Below, in pieces: positions 24,384 to 36,275 of a stretch of 64,000 nucleotides of DNA. The notes beneath the pieces are model-generated. The model made no database searches, had not been told where the DNA came from, and saw only the letters and a list, made by a program, of their open reading frames with translations. Each line of letters opens with the position of its first letter. The first letter of the stretch is position 1. The DNA comes from Multifurca ochricompacta (Eukaryota > Basidiomycota > Agaricomycetes > Russulales > Russulaceae): assembly GCA_022496185.1 (NCBI GenBank), contig WTXG01000002.1, positions 1,302,001 to 1,366,000 of the forward strand, written 5' to 3'. The position numbers and the translations under genes are program-made.

Positions 24384-24811
24384 GCAGTGTGTGTGCTTGC
24401 CAGTGCGATGATGACTTGATGACTTAAGTGCTTTTACATTACTAGAGTTGCTATTCTTTACGGCGGATATATCATTCTGCCTTGCTATGGGACAGGCAGC
24501 TCACTACTCGTCAACTGAACTAATTACCACATGAATATAAGTCCGATTAACTCTTGCCTCTAGAAGTAAGAACAGGCCAAGCAGGTTAATGCTCCTACGC
24601 TTTCAATGCTTTAACAATGAAAAACACTATAAAACACTATACTTGAGCTTGGATACCAACCAAGTGGCTCAGCGGGAGTAACTGACTGATATATGAGATG
24701 ACCACGTGTGAGAAAGTGGCGATAACAGCAGTCAGTACAGTTGTCTAGGTAGACAGCATACCATCCCGCGAAGAGAAGCTCGGATGACTGTTTTGAACAC
24801 ACGTACGTGCG
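24384..24811. other. Convergent 3' intergenic region
   Basis: About 430 bp, AT-rich, between the ends of the forkhead and uS11m genes. Contains CACGTG at 24703-24708. No gene seen. Confidence 0.45.
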
Positions 24812-25441
24812 CTATAACCGCCGCGTCTTCTTTGCCCTCGTCCCTCCAATCTTGATGGGCGTGTTGTCCGTGACGCGATTCACAAACGGGCGCACGTCGT
24901 CGCCTTCGCTCGTCATTAACGCTTTGAAGACGGCATCGCGGCCTTGGCCAAAGCCCTTGAACAAGAATTCGAAGCGAGCTCCGGGCACCTCCTGAGCGAG
25001 TTGCTTGATGCGTTCAAACGCGCGCACGGCGCACTGGTAACCTGCTTCGTAACCCGAGCGATTGACGCCCTTAAAGCTGCACGAGCCACCCGTCCAACAG
25101 CCATTCTTGATGGGTTGCCCACGCTCGTCACTCATGACGATGTGGGTGTTGTTTGGCGTGCACGCGACATGGACGCGGTAGTTCAGAACCTCTACGTGTT
25201 TTGAAAGAGATAGGTCCCGACGCAGTGGGTTGTTGTAATAATTGTTATTGTTACCGTTCATACTTGCGCGGGAGTAGAGGACGCTTGTTGGTGGACCAGG
25301 GTCATCGTCGGTGGGTTGAGTTACGTCATGAATCAACGCGGCAGGATGATTTTCTTGATACCGTGACGATGATATAGAAAGAGAACGCCAGGACTGCCTC
25401 GAAATATTTGAACAGGAGGGTCGAAACAGGCGTAGAGCCAT
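24812..25441 (-). CDS. Mitochondrial ribosomal protein uS11m
   Basis: Small mitoribosomal subunit protein of the S11 family. Single exon, 209 residues. Basic, Ser/Arg-rich N-terminus (MALRLFRPSCSNISRQSWRS) suits an import signal. An Asn-rich patch (NGNNNNYYNN) follows, and then the S11 fold: VACTPNNTHIVMSDERG, NGCWTGGSCSFKGVNRSGYE, CAVRAFERIKQLAQEV, FLFKGFGQGRDAVFKAL, RVTDNTPIKIGGTRAKKTRRL. The C-terminal GG.R.KK.RRL is the classic S11 RNA-binding tail. Head-to-head with QCR9, 163 bp apart. Confidence 0.95.
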   Translation of the reverse strand: MALRLFRPSCSNISRQSWRSLSISSSRYQENHPAALIHDVTQPTDDDPGPPTSVLYSRASMNGNNNNYYNNPLRRDLSLSKHVEVLNYRVHVACTPNNTHIVMSDERGQPIKNGCWTGGSCSFKGVNRSGYEAGYQCAVRAFERIKQLAQEVPGARFEFLFKGFGQGRDAVFKALMTSEGDDVRPFVNRVTDNTPIKIGGTRAKKTRRL

Positions 25442-25604
25442 CCTTTCTGTTTAACGACAGTGGCAGTTTGTTGCGCGCGCGCACGCTGTTGCCCATATTT
25501 CCATTTCAGACTCCGCTCCGACCCGCGAGCTAAGTGACAACACCGACGACACTCCTTGAACCCGCAAGAAACACCCGTCGCCGTCGCAAAGCAAATCGTT
25601 CAGT

Positions 25605-26048
25605 ATGAGCGTAAGTTTATCTTTCTCTCTCTTTTTATACATCACCTTTTTACCCATTTATCTCACAGCTCTCCACCACCTTTTACAACACCTTCGTCAA
25701 GCGTAATAGTGAGTTCATTCAGCGCCCTTAACATGCTTTAGGGCTCACTCACTCTTTCTGTCTCTTATTCTTTAGGTGTTTACGTGACTTCCATCTTTGC
25801 TGGGGCTTTCGCATTTGGCATTGGTTTCGATGTCGGCGTGTCCAAGCTCTGGGATTCTTGGAACCGCGGAGTGCGTAAAGTCTTTTCATCTAACCCTCCC
25901 TCCACCCCCCACCCTTGGGCCTTTTTTTTGTTATTGTAATAATCCATTAACATTTTATTTACCCCCTTTGTAGAAACAGTGGAAAGATATCCGGCATAAC
26001 TATGTGCAGGGAGCGGGGGAGGATGAAGTTGTGCATAAAGGACCATAG
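25605..26048 (+). CDS. QCR9: Cytochrome bc1 complex subunit 9
   Basis: Small single-span subunit of respiratory complex III (UQCR10 homologue). Four exons (25605-25610, 25669-25708, 25776-25870, 25974-26048) give 71 residues, right for the family. Exon 1 codes only Met-Ser. Protein: MSLSTTFYNTFVKRNSVYV, then a membrane span (TSIFAGAFAFGIGFDVGVSK), LWDSWNRGKQWKDIRHNYV and an acidic tail. The NRGKQWKDI motif is diagnostic. It was too split for any single long ORF. Paired with uS11m across a short shared upstream region. Confidence 0.93.
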
Positions 26049-26439
26049 ACTTGTGTGCAGTTTATTCTTGGCAGTAGCAACTCGGCCATTAGTTGAATGA
26101 TCAAGATATCAAGAATAAAGGGGAGAAAAAGACAATGCATTATTCAACATACATTGCAAGAAACGTTCTTGAGCCAGTTGACAGAAACACGTACGGTACT
26201 TGTTTAATGCCATTATATACTTGCGGCATGAACATTATCCAGCGGAATTCAATCAAAGGGACATAATTGTGATGTGCGAGATAGTATCGACATGATTGCA
26301 AGGGAATATAGCTGTTTGCAACGACAGGAATGTGAAATAGCAGCAGTTACTTAAATAGATGCAGTTTAAAAGGCAAGGAAAGAGGTGCAGCAATTATAGA
26401 CAAATTATAAAGAAAGGGAGGCACAGCGAGGGAGGGCCA
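26049..26439. other. Convergent 3' intergenic region
   Basis: About 390 bp, AT-rich, between the 3' ends of QCR9 and the Kcs1-type kinase. No coding or repeat signal found. Confidence 0.5.
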
Positions 26440-29400
26440 TCAGGTTGACAGGTACCCCCAATCGTCGGGATTTTCTAGTTTCATGATTTCCTGGAATACG
26501 CGTTTCGAGTCGGTCGACAGTGGAGGCAGCTGGTCTTTCATCGCACTTGGGTCATCGCGCGATTTGATTTGCCTCATTCGCTCGTCGTTGTAAATCTTCT
26601 CGAGCGACTCGGCAAGGTTTTTCAGGCCGAATAAAAAGCCGCGATCGGGTTCATCAGGATCGTGTGGAGGGAAGCGCGCGTAGATCAGACCCGTTTCGGG
26701 ATCAACATCTGCCGAGTAGCCCTTTCCACCATTCGCCTCCTGTGTGGCGTGATGATCCTCGGGGTAGGGCAACCAGTCGTGGCCAGTCGTCATGTGTGCA
26801 AAATCGACAATACGGATGTTAACTTCACCACGCCGGCGCTTGGGCGAGCACCGTTGATCGATAGGCCCACCGAGTACATCGTCACTATATGAGCGCCGAA
26901 GTGAGGTAGATGAACGTTCCAGGGAACTTCTCTCGGTGGCCTGATGTAATCTACGATGGCGTTCCAGCGATTCGCCGCGATGGCTGCGCGAGGTGGGATG
27001 CTCGAAATAACTGGTACCGAGCGCTTCTTGAACCTCGTGATCACCGTCATAGATGAATAGGAGGCTGCAGCCATAGAACCGGAAACCTTTCAAGCGATTG
27101 ATAATACGCCCAAGGGCATAAATCTTGCCAAGAATGCATGGAATCTGATGCGCAAGCAAGCGTTCACCATCATATAAGAACGACGCGAGTGAGGCGGGAA
27201 ACTCGTCCTTCTTAATTTCTCGACCTTGGTACTTATCCTGAGTTACGTAGGACTGGGTCATGTGGTTCCAGACCTAAAGGAAATAACGTCAGTTGTTGAT
27301 AAAAAGAAAGAAAAAACGGACACGGGGGGCGAGTGCTACAGAAATGACACTGCGAAAAACACATTAAAAAAAAACTCACCTGCATCCCGCAAATTCTCAC
27401 CCCATGTGACCTGCTTGTTGTGCGATCACACTTCTTGCGCTGACTCTTCTTCTTGGTTGCTGCAGCATCGACCCCGTACTGTCGCGTACCCATCTTAAGG
27501 TCTAACACACATGGGCGCTTCAGGCGGCCGGTAAGATCCTCCATGAGAATGAAATGGTTCTGTCGAGTGACCGCGTCGTCTGTTTCCTTGTGGCAAACGG
27601 GGTAATGCGGCCGCTCAAGAGGCGACGTGCGCCTCGTCCGGCCACGCAGCGGTGCATCAACAGTCGCCGCGCGAGACCGACTACGCCGCTGAATGGCCAC
27701 ACCGTTACCATCAAGCCTCGCCTCGTGTTCTTCTTCAAAATCAAAGAGATCCTGCACTCCACTCGCGCTCGATGCTACCACATGAAAAGCCCTCATCTTT
27801 GCAGCACCTACCATACCCCGCTCACTCTGCACGCGCCGTAGTGACTCAACTTGCGCGAGAACCTCCTCCGCCCTGAGACGATCGACGCGGCTGTGCTTCT
27901 TCCGCCGACGAGCCATAGAATCGGGTCTGGAGACGGCACCATCGCTTTCGCCTTCAACATCCGCAATGTCACCCTCATCCTCGGTGCGCACACCGCCACT
28001 CCATTGGCCACCGTGGCGTCGCTGTAACCTGCGCATAATCGTGCCGAACACATGGTCTTTCAGCTTGGTGTTGACTGTTGTTGACCCGAGTCCGTCAAAC
28101 CAACTACCCCCTGATGGGGGTTGAGCAGGATGAAACGATGGTGGGTAGAAGTGCATTTGATCTAAATGAGACGGGTGAACATGAGGGTGCGAGCAGCCAT
28201 GTCCCGTATCAGCATTCTCGCCGCCGACAAAGAACCCCCATGAATTGGTGAAGGAAATTGGCCGTGCAGCACCTTTGTAGATACGTTTGGGGAGTTGGCA
28301 GGGGTCGCTGGAAGATCGGTACCGTCGCCAGGTAAAGCCAAGCCTTGACGCGCCAAAGGTCCTGGGCTTGAAGAGGCAGATCCTGCCTTGCTCTGCAAAC
28401 CAGGCGAGCCAAGGTCCGGGCTTGATGACGCACTAGCCAGGAACGGACGCCGTAAATGCTGTGCGCTGAGAATATTAGCTGGCAGGACAGTTGCATGCGA
28501 TTGAGCTCTGCTGCGGGTACCACGAAGCATCCACTCTGGAACAATGTGGCGGTTGCGATCCAAAATAACTTCTGGAAGTTCAGCTTCATCATCACCGCGG
28601 TCATTGTCCGCGTTATGCACTTCTGACGGTAATAACTCAGGTTTCTTTATGGATAAAGTAGAGGAGCCAGTAACGGATTTATGCAGAGGGGGCCGTGTAG
28701 GCCCATGCTCGCCAGGCTTGATAGAGGACTCTTTGCTCTTGGACACCTTACGATAGCTGACGAGCATGACACCTAAGTAACGAGGGATAAAGTCCAACAA
28801 TGGGGGTGCTTCACGCTCAACAGCCTCGTAAAACAGATTCTCCCTCGAGACGAGAGGCTTTAAGTTTCAGACTCGGCATCAGACATGTACAACGCGAGTA
28901 GCTTCAAAGGGGATGCGTACCTTGCACACTGCCCGCTTGGTGAACTTATATATCGAAGCGTGTCCACCCACCTGATTTCGAAACGGACGTAAGGGTATAT
29001 GCGGTAAGACATCCTCTGACGGGTCAAATTGAGCATGGTAATGATCGCCAATGTCACCGTCCTCGTCAATGGAAATGTGTCTATGCATGTCCTGATATTC
29101 ATCGTCCGTCGGCCAGGACAGGCCGGGATTAGATTCGGAGGGCTCTGGAGGAGAGGGCGGGGAGGAAGCAGATGTGGTGCTCGTGACAGAAGCCGACTCC
29201 CACGCAGACTCATCGTCTGTTGTCCATGGAGAGGGTGTCGACACTAGATCGCGGTGGATGGGGCGGGATGGCAACTGTGGCACTGCACGAACGGGGGTTG
29301 GGGAACGTGAATGTGAAATTTTTGAACCATGTGTGTGGTGAGCAATCGACACGGGGGAAAGGGTGGTGGGGGTCACAACCTCTGGAGAAGGTTGAAATTG

Positions 29401-30446
29401 TGACGTGGGGAGAGGTATGCGCTGGCTCGGTGGGCGAGAAGGTGAAGGTGATAAAGGGTATGAATGGGGAGGAGACGTCATGATGGGCGTAAGACAGAGG
29501 TCATGATAAGATGGAGCGCGAGACGTGGCCTGAGTGTTTGCGGGAAGAACAACACAGGGTTGCTCGGACAATTGTTGGCGATCACGGGGGCGACCGCGGG
29601 TGTCTTGTTGCTTGAAGAGGTCCGCATACTGAATCCGATCGTCGAGGCTATCATCTTGAGGCAGGTCAGCACGTTCCTTCTTACGTGACTCACTTTCACG
29701 GCGATCCCGAGCAGCGCCGACAAGACCTTCGCGGGCGCGAGCCCGATCAAGTGTAAGCCCACTGCGCTCTATACGAAGGGCGGCTGCTGCTCGCTCCTGC
29801 CAGTCTGCACGCTTGACAAACTCAAAGTGAGGACCTATGACGTCGTCGTCGTCATCGCCAGGCGAAAGTGAGCTTTTCCGTCGTCGCCGTGACGGAGAAC
29901 AAGCCCTGGTGAAGGCAAGGGGGTTAATGACCTCCGTCGCGGGCAAAGATACCGATTCTTTGAAGAGCTGTAGGGAATCGGCTACCTTGCGGCCTATTCC
30001 TGTTGTGTTGTGCTGAGGGGAGCGACTGTGAGAAGGAGGCGGAGGGGACGAGTCGGAAGAAGAGGATGCGGTAGAACGGGCGGAAGAACGCCTTGATAAA
30101 GGCCTGGGCGTACGATGAGAGGAAGTTGGGAAGACAAGGTCCGAGTGAGTGGGATGGACTACAGGTAGGGTCTGCGATCGCGGGGCAGACTTGTGGGGAC
30201 TGACACGAGGTCGGGAAGAGGAAGTAGACAGACTGACGTCCGGCGGTGTCGAGTCCAAGAGAGCAGAATCGGCATCGGATTTGAGATGATATATGTTTGG
30301 GGAAAGGGACGGGTGAGGAAGTGGCTCAGAAGGGGAAGTAACATCAGATATAGAGCGCTCGGGGCGAAGGGATTTTGAAAGAGAGGTCGGTGAGTCTGAC
30401 GGAGAAATGTCTGCAGAATCTGGGGGAGAAGGTGGATAAGAGTAGC

Positions 30447-30479
<33 letters not shown>

Positions 30480-30495
30480 GATCAATGGACGTCAT
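26440..30495 (-). CDS. KCS1: Inositol hexakisphosphate kinase, Kcs1/IP6K type
   Basis: Makes the pyrophosphate 5-IP7 from IP6 and ATP. Three exons (30495-28921, 28857-27380, 27273-26440) give about 1,295 residues. The long N-terminus is S/P-rich and starts with MTSID and a ten-Asn run coded by a GTT-type repeat. Kinase signatures: HASIYKFTKRAVCKPL (ATP loop region), ENLFYEAVEREAPPLLDFIP, YLGV, PCVLDLKMG (the PxxxDxKxG inositol-binding motif, about residue 974), GCSLLFIYDG and IRIVDFAHM (metal-binding Asp). All catalytic motifs are present. The frame breaks once at the C-run 28235-28239; one more base restores FFVGGENADTGHG and the later phases, so I treat it as a sequence error. Minus-strand neighbour of a long intergenic region. 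Confidence 0.92.
30448..30479. repeat. GTT microsatellite coding poly-Asn
   Basis: About ten tandem GTT units (AAC on the coding strand) within the first codons of the Kcs1-type kinase. In frame; likely length-variable between strains. Confidence 0.9.
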
Positions 30496-32793
30496 GGGGG
30501 AGGGGGAAACACCACCGAAAGTATAGGGTGAAGGGTTGGTTGATCACTTTTCTTCACTTTATCACTCACTATATCTTTCTTTCTCTTTCTCTTTTTTTCT
30601 CTCTCCCTCTTTCTCTTTTCTCTGGGTCTGGGTGCGCGGATTCAAGATGCGAGAGAGAAAGAAAAGTGGAAAGAAAGGGAAAAAGTAAAAAAAGTAAAAA
30701 GTAATTAAAGAAAAGGAAAGGAAAAAAAGAAAAGGAAAGGAAAGGAAATAATGAAAAATAAATAAAAAAAAGGGTTAAACAGCCCATCGAGGTCCGGGCG
30801 TCTAGACCGACCTGACCTGGCACTTGTGACGATTTCCGATTCCGATTTTGTCGATGACACATCATTCCAAATCTTAGATCTTTCCTCCTCTTCTCTCCTC
30901 TTCTCCTCTAAAGCCTGTTTTCTAACCTAACTACTAACAATAACAATAAATAGTGATAAACAACAAACATTGACCCCGAGCCAGCGCACGTGTGTGTGTG
31001 TTTGTATGTGGCGCGCCGTTCTCCTGTCCCCGTTTGGTGTGAGTTATTTGTTATTTATTTTATTTATTATTATTATTATATCATATCATATCATATCAAT
31101 ATCGGACCGGACTGGCTCGTGCTCTACCCTCTCTGCTGCCTGCTGCTGCTGCTTGTTACTATTCTGCTCTGCTCTCGGTGTCTAATCTCCTCTAGTTCTC
31201 AGTTTGGTCACCCCTCCGGAAGCAGCACATCTGAGAGACCGTTATCACTCACTTTATTCCCTTTTAGTCACCTACGCCTATATAACTCAAGTCTTCCTCT
31301 CTACCCGGCACAGCCCGGAGCCTCACGACATCGGTTCCTCTCACCCTTCTTACCTTATCTGCTTTCCTCCCCTCAATTCATCGTTCCGACCCTCCGCGGC
31401 CAGTTCTCGTCCAGCGTTCGCCGTTCAAAGCTCAACCCTCATTGGATTCAAAGTCTGCGCCTTCACCTTACCCCCGTCTTTCTCATTTGAGCCATTGCCT
31501 TGCGGTTATACACGCGCCAAAGCGGCGCTTCTTCTGGTAAATGAACTTCTAATCGACACAAACACGTCCTTGCTGACCCGTTTTTCCGTCATAATTCATC
31601 GCCAATGCGTTCTCCATTTTCATATCTTTTGACAAACGTGCGCCTCATCCTTTTACATCACTGGCTATCCCAACCCTCCTTACCTCCTTCATTACGGCCT
31701 TTCCTCCGAGCGCCTCCCTCTTTTGGCAGGACAAGCTCATCATCGAGGTCCATGAGGTGTCCCTTCTCAGGCTCACTTCCTCACCCAAGTAGCATGTCAT
31801 ATGAGATCACCTCTCTGCGCTTACTTTCAAGCACAATCGACTGCGCCGTGATGCTTCATACATTCACCTGTATCAAGGTCTCACGGACCTGTCCCGTATC
31901 CCGCATTTCATGGGTGCTTAGATGGCACGCACCTTTCGCCCGATCACCAATCGCTCTTCCACCTCCTCCGGCTAATCCCGGTCGTAATTTTGCGAACTTG
32001 GCTTTTTTTATCTTTTTTTTATCATATTTCTCCGAAACCGAAACAGAACGTATCCACACGTGTGTTCGAATTTCGAATTTCATAAAATATGGTTACGTTG
32101 GCCTTTGAACCTTTGAAATTTTGAAGATGACGTAAACACCGGATGGCGAAGACTGATTACTACTATTGTGAGGTACCCCACCCTGCCGATGCACGCAAAT
32201 TAAATATTATAATCCATCTCCATCACATAGCGAGTTAGAATATAATTATCTCGCCACGTGGCGCACGTTCAACCATCTGATCTTTATGGCCTTGTTGAGT
32301 TGAAAGAGTTGGAGTTGGAGTTAAGTATTCCGCCCCACTGTCTCTGCAACGTTATGAACTCTGTCGCCCGTGGTTGTGGTTCAGACTCGATTGGCAGCAA
32401 CCATGTCCATGCTATCTCTATCTCGACAACGTAATATGCCGTTAACTATCCCTTATCCAAAAAAGGTTAGATCTAGTTGGACCTCTGTCTGAGTCGGGCC
32501 ATTAAGTGAGATAAGATAAAGCACCTCAGATTATATACTAATTCCGATTGAGGGATTGGCCAACTTTATGTGAGCATGAGCATGAGCATGCCAACTCGCA
32601 GAGACGGAGAAAGAATATATGAAAAGACTCTCATGTCGTTAGGGGGTGCTTCTTAGTTCCTCTCTTTTTTTTTTTGGTTTCGGGCGGACAGTATGCAGCA
32701 GTATCCACCTCTCGTAGCCACGTAGTAACAGCCGTGATACACTCCTTATCTCTCCCAACATCGCGTATCGCGTAACACATTTTTCGGCCCCCA

Positions 32794-33043
32794 AGCGGTC
32801 TGGGGGTAAACCTTTTCACCTGCCATCTCAATTCCCAGACCGCTAACCTTGCGTGGGCCTGGATACTGTTCTGTTGCCGTTGATAACAGGCCTTTTCCCC
32901 TCTGCGGACACATCCGAAATCTACAGGGGTAAAAAGGCTTTGCTGGCTTTTTTGTATTGTTTTTTTGTATCTGTTCCTTTACCCTTGAGGTACGCGGATC
33001 ATTCGTCGCTGTTAGCCGACGAACATCGAGATTCCCGATGTTC
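32794..33043. repeat. Cluster of four inverted repeats
   Basis: Arms: 11-bp perfect AGCGGTCTGGG at 32794-32804 with CCCAGACCGCT at 32834-32844; GGCCTG 32856-32861 with CAGGCC 32887-32892; imperfect 15-bp arms 32890-32904 and 32924-32938; perfect 8-bp GAACATCG 33021-33028 with CGATGTTC 33036-33043. No ORF explains them. Confidence 0.7.
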
Positions 33044-33997
33044 ACTTACACTTGTATGTAGAGATCGAGCGTCGCAAGTAAAATAGTTCACCCGACACAA
33101 TCCCAATGCTCACTAGGTGGTGTGTATTTATCCTTCTTTCTCAAGGCGAGTAGTTGCTGTTCGCACGGTATCAGAGAACTCAGGACTGTCCCCCCGACCC
33201 CCAACTCAGACAAACAGAATGCCTTTTACGCTACAACTACAGGATGGTGAGGGGCCGCTTGTTAGGCTTACTTCGTTAATAAATGTTAAATGACTCGCCA
33301 CGTGTCATAGTGTCGTTACTGTGTGGCAATTACAGCGCAAGGGTGCGTAATCTCAGACCCAGAGTACTTACGACTATGAGAAACGTGGCTGTAGTGGCTG
33401 TTAAGGACCATTGGCTTCGTGCTCTTCTTCGTTCTTCGATTCGATATCGCACGTTCGCCGTGCGCGGTCAGATTTGTCTTGGCAGTTCCGTTCCCGGTTT
33501 CAGTTCAGAGCTGTGATAACGTCTAAACGCCTTCGAATTGAGTCCACGGCGACGAGAACCGTGAGATGGTCAATGTTAATTCCTTCAGTTCGTGCATACG
33601 GCAGGCTCGAACGCGTTTCGCGCCCACCTCGAGGCATCAGCTGCGAGACAATGCCGCGGCTCGGTAGGTTCACAGTCCATCGGCATCATGCCCCACACTT
33701 ACTACCGATACTGAACTAACCCATGCACGTTCTCTCCTCAGTCAGGTCCTTATCACTTGCCACGTGAACAAGAATAATTGTAGCCACGTATTTGGTCCGC
33801 CGTCCATGAGTCAAGTCAAGTGCCCCCACCACCATACCTGATGTTTTGCGTATCAGGTCCCATGACGCCCCAGTTAGTTCATTAATGAGTGAATGAGTGA
33901 ATGAATGAGCATGAGCGGCGCAAATACTTGGGCCTGGCCTGGCCTGTTCACAGCACGGAGCATACGAGGACTATGCGTGAAATTTAATTTTCTACCA

Positions 33998-34070
33998 CAC
34001 CACCACCACACAAACCACCACTACCACCACCACCACCACCACTACCACCACCAACCACCACTACCCATTA
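33998..34070. repeat. Imperfect CAC trinucleotide repeat
   Basis: Runs of ACC/CAC interrupted by single changes; non-coding, about 350 bp upstream of the hydrolase gene. Confidence 0.85.
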
Positions 34071-34422
34071 CTACTACCGGAACCTCCGGAGTTGGGGTCT
34101 ACGTAAAACATATGGCAAGAGGCTCTTTGCGCCATGTGTAAAACAATGGACACGTTCATACAGCTCTCTCAGGGAGGATACAGATGGCTGAGCATAGCGT
34201 AATCACATTGTCATCATTGATGATACAGCTGACTGCGGTGCTGTGCCGCTGTGAGAAAGAGAAATGTACTCTACTCTACCAACGCACCTTCCGCATTCCT
34301 TCCCCTTCCCCCTATTCTCCTTCTCCATTCTTTGTTGCTCTCTTTAAAGCTCTTTCTTTCTTCTTCATCTCTCATAGAGTAGAGTAGATAATCTGGCTCG
34401 AATCCTGACAGGTCTTAGAGTA

Positions 34423-36004
34423 ATGACCGAACCTGTTTCCTTCGATGGCTTATCGGCCCCATCACCAGCGAGAGAGATACCCTCGACTTTCATGGCAAGT
34501 CTTCGTAGTTGGTTAGGACGAACAATTATTATCTTGCTATTGCATTGCATTCTGACTAAACTTCAGGTGGGCTGCGGGAGAGAAGGAGGCTGCCTTCAGT
34601 GAGGAACGCCTACTGAGGTATCTTGATTACTTTGCCCACGCGGTCTCACTTTGCTCATTCCTCTCCAGGCGACTACCCTTCTTCCGGTCGGGGCCTTCAA
34701 TATCCTCCAACTCAGAAGATGGTCTTGTGATTGCACACAGCGAACGAGTCCCACTTTCCAAGCCCAAGCATTATCTCAACACCCTTGCCATCAAATCTAC
34801 GACACCTTCACCAGATGCACCTCCACCTGCCATCTTATTACATGGCTACGGTGCTGGCCTAGGCTTTTTCTTTCTCAATTTCCCCACCCTGGCTCAGTGG
34901 GCTGGCATTCGCGGGACCTCCGTTTATGCCATCGACTGGCTTGGCATGGGTCGCTCAGCACGCGTGCCGTTCCGCATTCGTGCAAAGCGCGACGACATTT
35001 CCGGACGCGTGCACGAGGCTGAGTCGTTCTTCGTCGAATCACTCGAGGAGTGGCGCGAGAACTCCGGGTTGGAGAAGATGACACTCATTGGGCACTCACT
35101 CGGCGCTTATTTCAGCACTGTCTATGCGTTGCGGTACCCACAGCGTGTGCATAAGCTTGTGCTGCTTTCACCCGCGGGCGTACCGCGAGATCCCGATGCC
35201 ACAATACCAACGAAAGAAATACTTGAAAAGCAAATGACTGGCGATGATGAAGCGGTAGAAGCTGACAGCGCGCGCACAGCGGCGCTTGCGCAGGAACAGC
35301 AGACCGAGAAGAGGAGGGTCACTTTCGGGCGCAAGTTATTGACACATCTGTGGGAGGAGGGTTGGAGCCCCTTCCAAATCGTGCGTTCGAGTCTCTTTTG
35401 GGGTCCTATGCTTGTGGGCAAGGTAAGTGTTGGCTCCTCACATCGTGCCGTCCCAGCTACTGATCCCACCTACATAATAGTACTCTTCTCGTCGCTTCGG
35501 TGCCTTAAATGAAGACGAAACGCGTGATATGCACGACTACATAATGAACATTACTCTTGCGAAGGGTTCTGGTGAATACTGCATCTGTCAGTCTCATTTG
35601 TTTTGTGCCTTGCGTTCTCTCAAGCGTCCCCAGCCCATATATTGGCTCCTGGCGTCCACGCACGCATGCCTTTAGTGGACAGGGTCTCGGCATTGAAAAT
35701 GCCAATATCCTTTGTTTGTACGTGCTTCTCGTTTTCTACCTTTTCTCTCTTTAAGATTTCACATAGACGGTGAGCATGACTGGATGGATTTCAATGGTGG
35801 CGTTGCCTCCATCGATAATCTCAAAGCCGCGGGAAACGAGAACGTTCGCATGTATATTGTACCTCGTGCCGGACATCACGGTGCGCGTTTTATTTTCCGC
35901 TTTCTGTCACCACCCGCTCTGACCCGCCCGGTTTCCCATGAATAGTGTATCTGGACAACGCGAAGGCGGTTAATAAGTTCCTATTGAAGGAGCTCAATGA
36001 GTAG
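34423..36004 (+). CDS. Alpha/beta hydrolase, CLD1/ABHD4-5 type
   Basis: Likely lipid acyl hydrolase; yeast Cld1 de-acylates cardiolipin in mitochondria. Start ATG at 34423 (MTEPVSFDGLSAPSP). After two introns come LLRRLPFFRSGPS and VIAHSERVPLSKPKHYLNTL, then LLHGYGAGLGFFFLNF (oxyanion loop), VYAIDWLGMGRSARVPF, the nucleophile elbow LIGHSLGAYFS, VLLSPAGVP, and after three further introns MPISFVYGEHDWMD (acid) and PRAGHHVYLDN. The last contains the catalytic His and the H-x4-D motif (HHVYLD) that characterises the ABHD4/5/CLD1 subfamily and is linked to acyltransferase activity in some members. The frame stays intact through six introns. A hydrophilic insertion of about 45 residues sits in the cap (EKQMTGDDEAVEADSART). 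Confidence 0.88.
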
Positions 36005-36275
36005 TTTTCATACTTACTTAGCTCCGTGACCTTAGGATTGATTGCTTATAGATGGTCTTAATTACTCTTGATATGGACGTGATTCTTCATTACTTTACCT
36101 GTATGTGTATGTAGAAACATATGTGTGTACGGTAGGGATAATGAAAGACGTAGTAGTGTCGTCGAAAAGACACGTGGCTAGAATTATTATTATTTAAAGG
36201 CACGCACTGGTGGCATGCAACAGTCTTTCCTCCCGCATTTCTATTTCCAGTGGTGGTGAATCCGACTGCCTTGCG

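Larger units (their letters stand above)
30496..34422. other. Large gene-poor intergenic region
   Basis: 3.9 kb between the divergent kinase and hydrolase genes. ORFs here are short and low in coding character. It holds a pyrimidine tract (about 30541-30620) followed by a purine tract (about 30648-30776), a TATCA repeat (31079-31100), a GAGCAT repeat (32571-32590), four inverted repeats (32794-33043), GAAT-type and CAC-type repeats (33878-34070), and CACGTG sites at 30987, 32057, 32255, 33299 and 33761. It may be long promoter/5'UTR sequence for one or both flanking genes, or contain a non-coding transcript. Confidence 0.5.

Noticed and set aside
30990..32108. Overlapping plus-strand ORFs of 140-167 codons
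   Set aside because: Composition follows the T/C-rich DNA, they overlap in different frames, and no family pattern or splice structure supports them.
33878..34070. CRISPR-like or transposon-end repeats
   Set aside because: These are simple short tandem repeats (GAAT and CAC types) without unique spacers, terminal repeats or an associated ORF.
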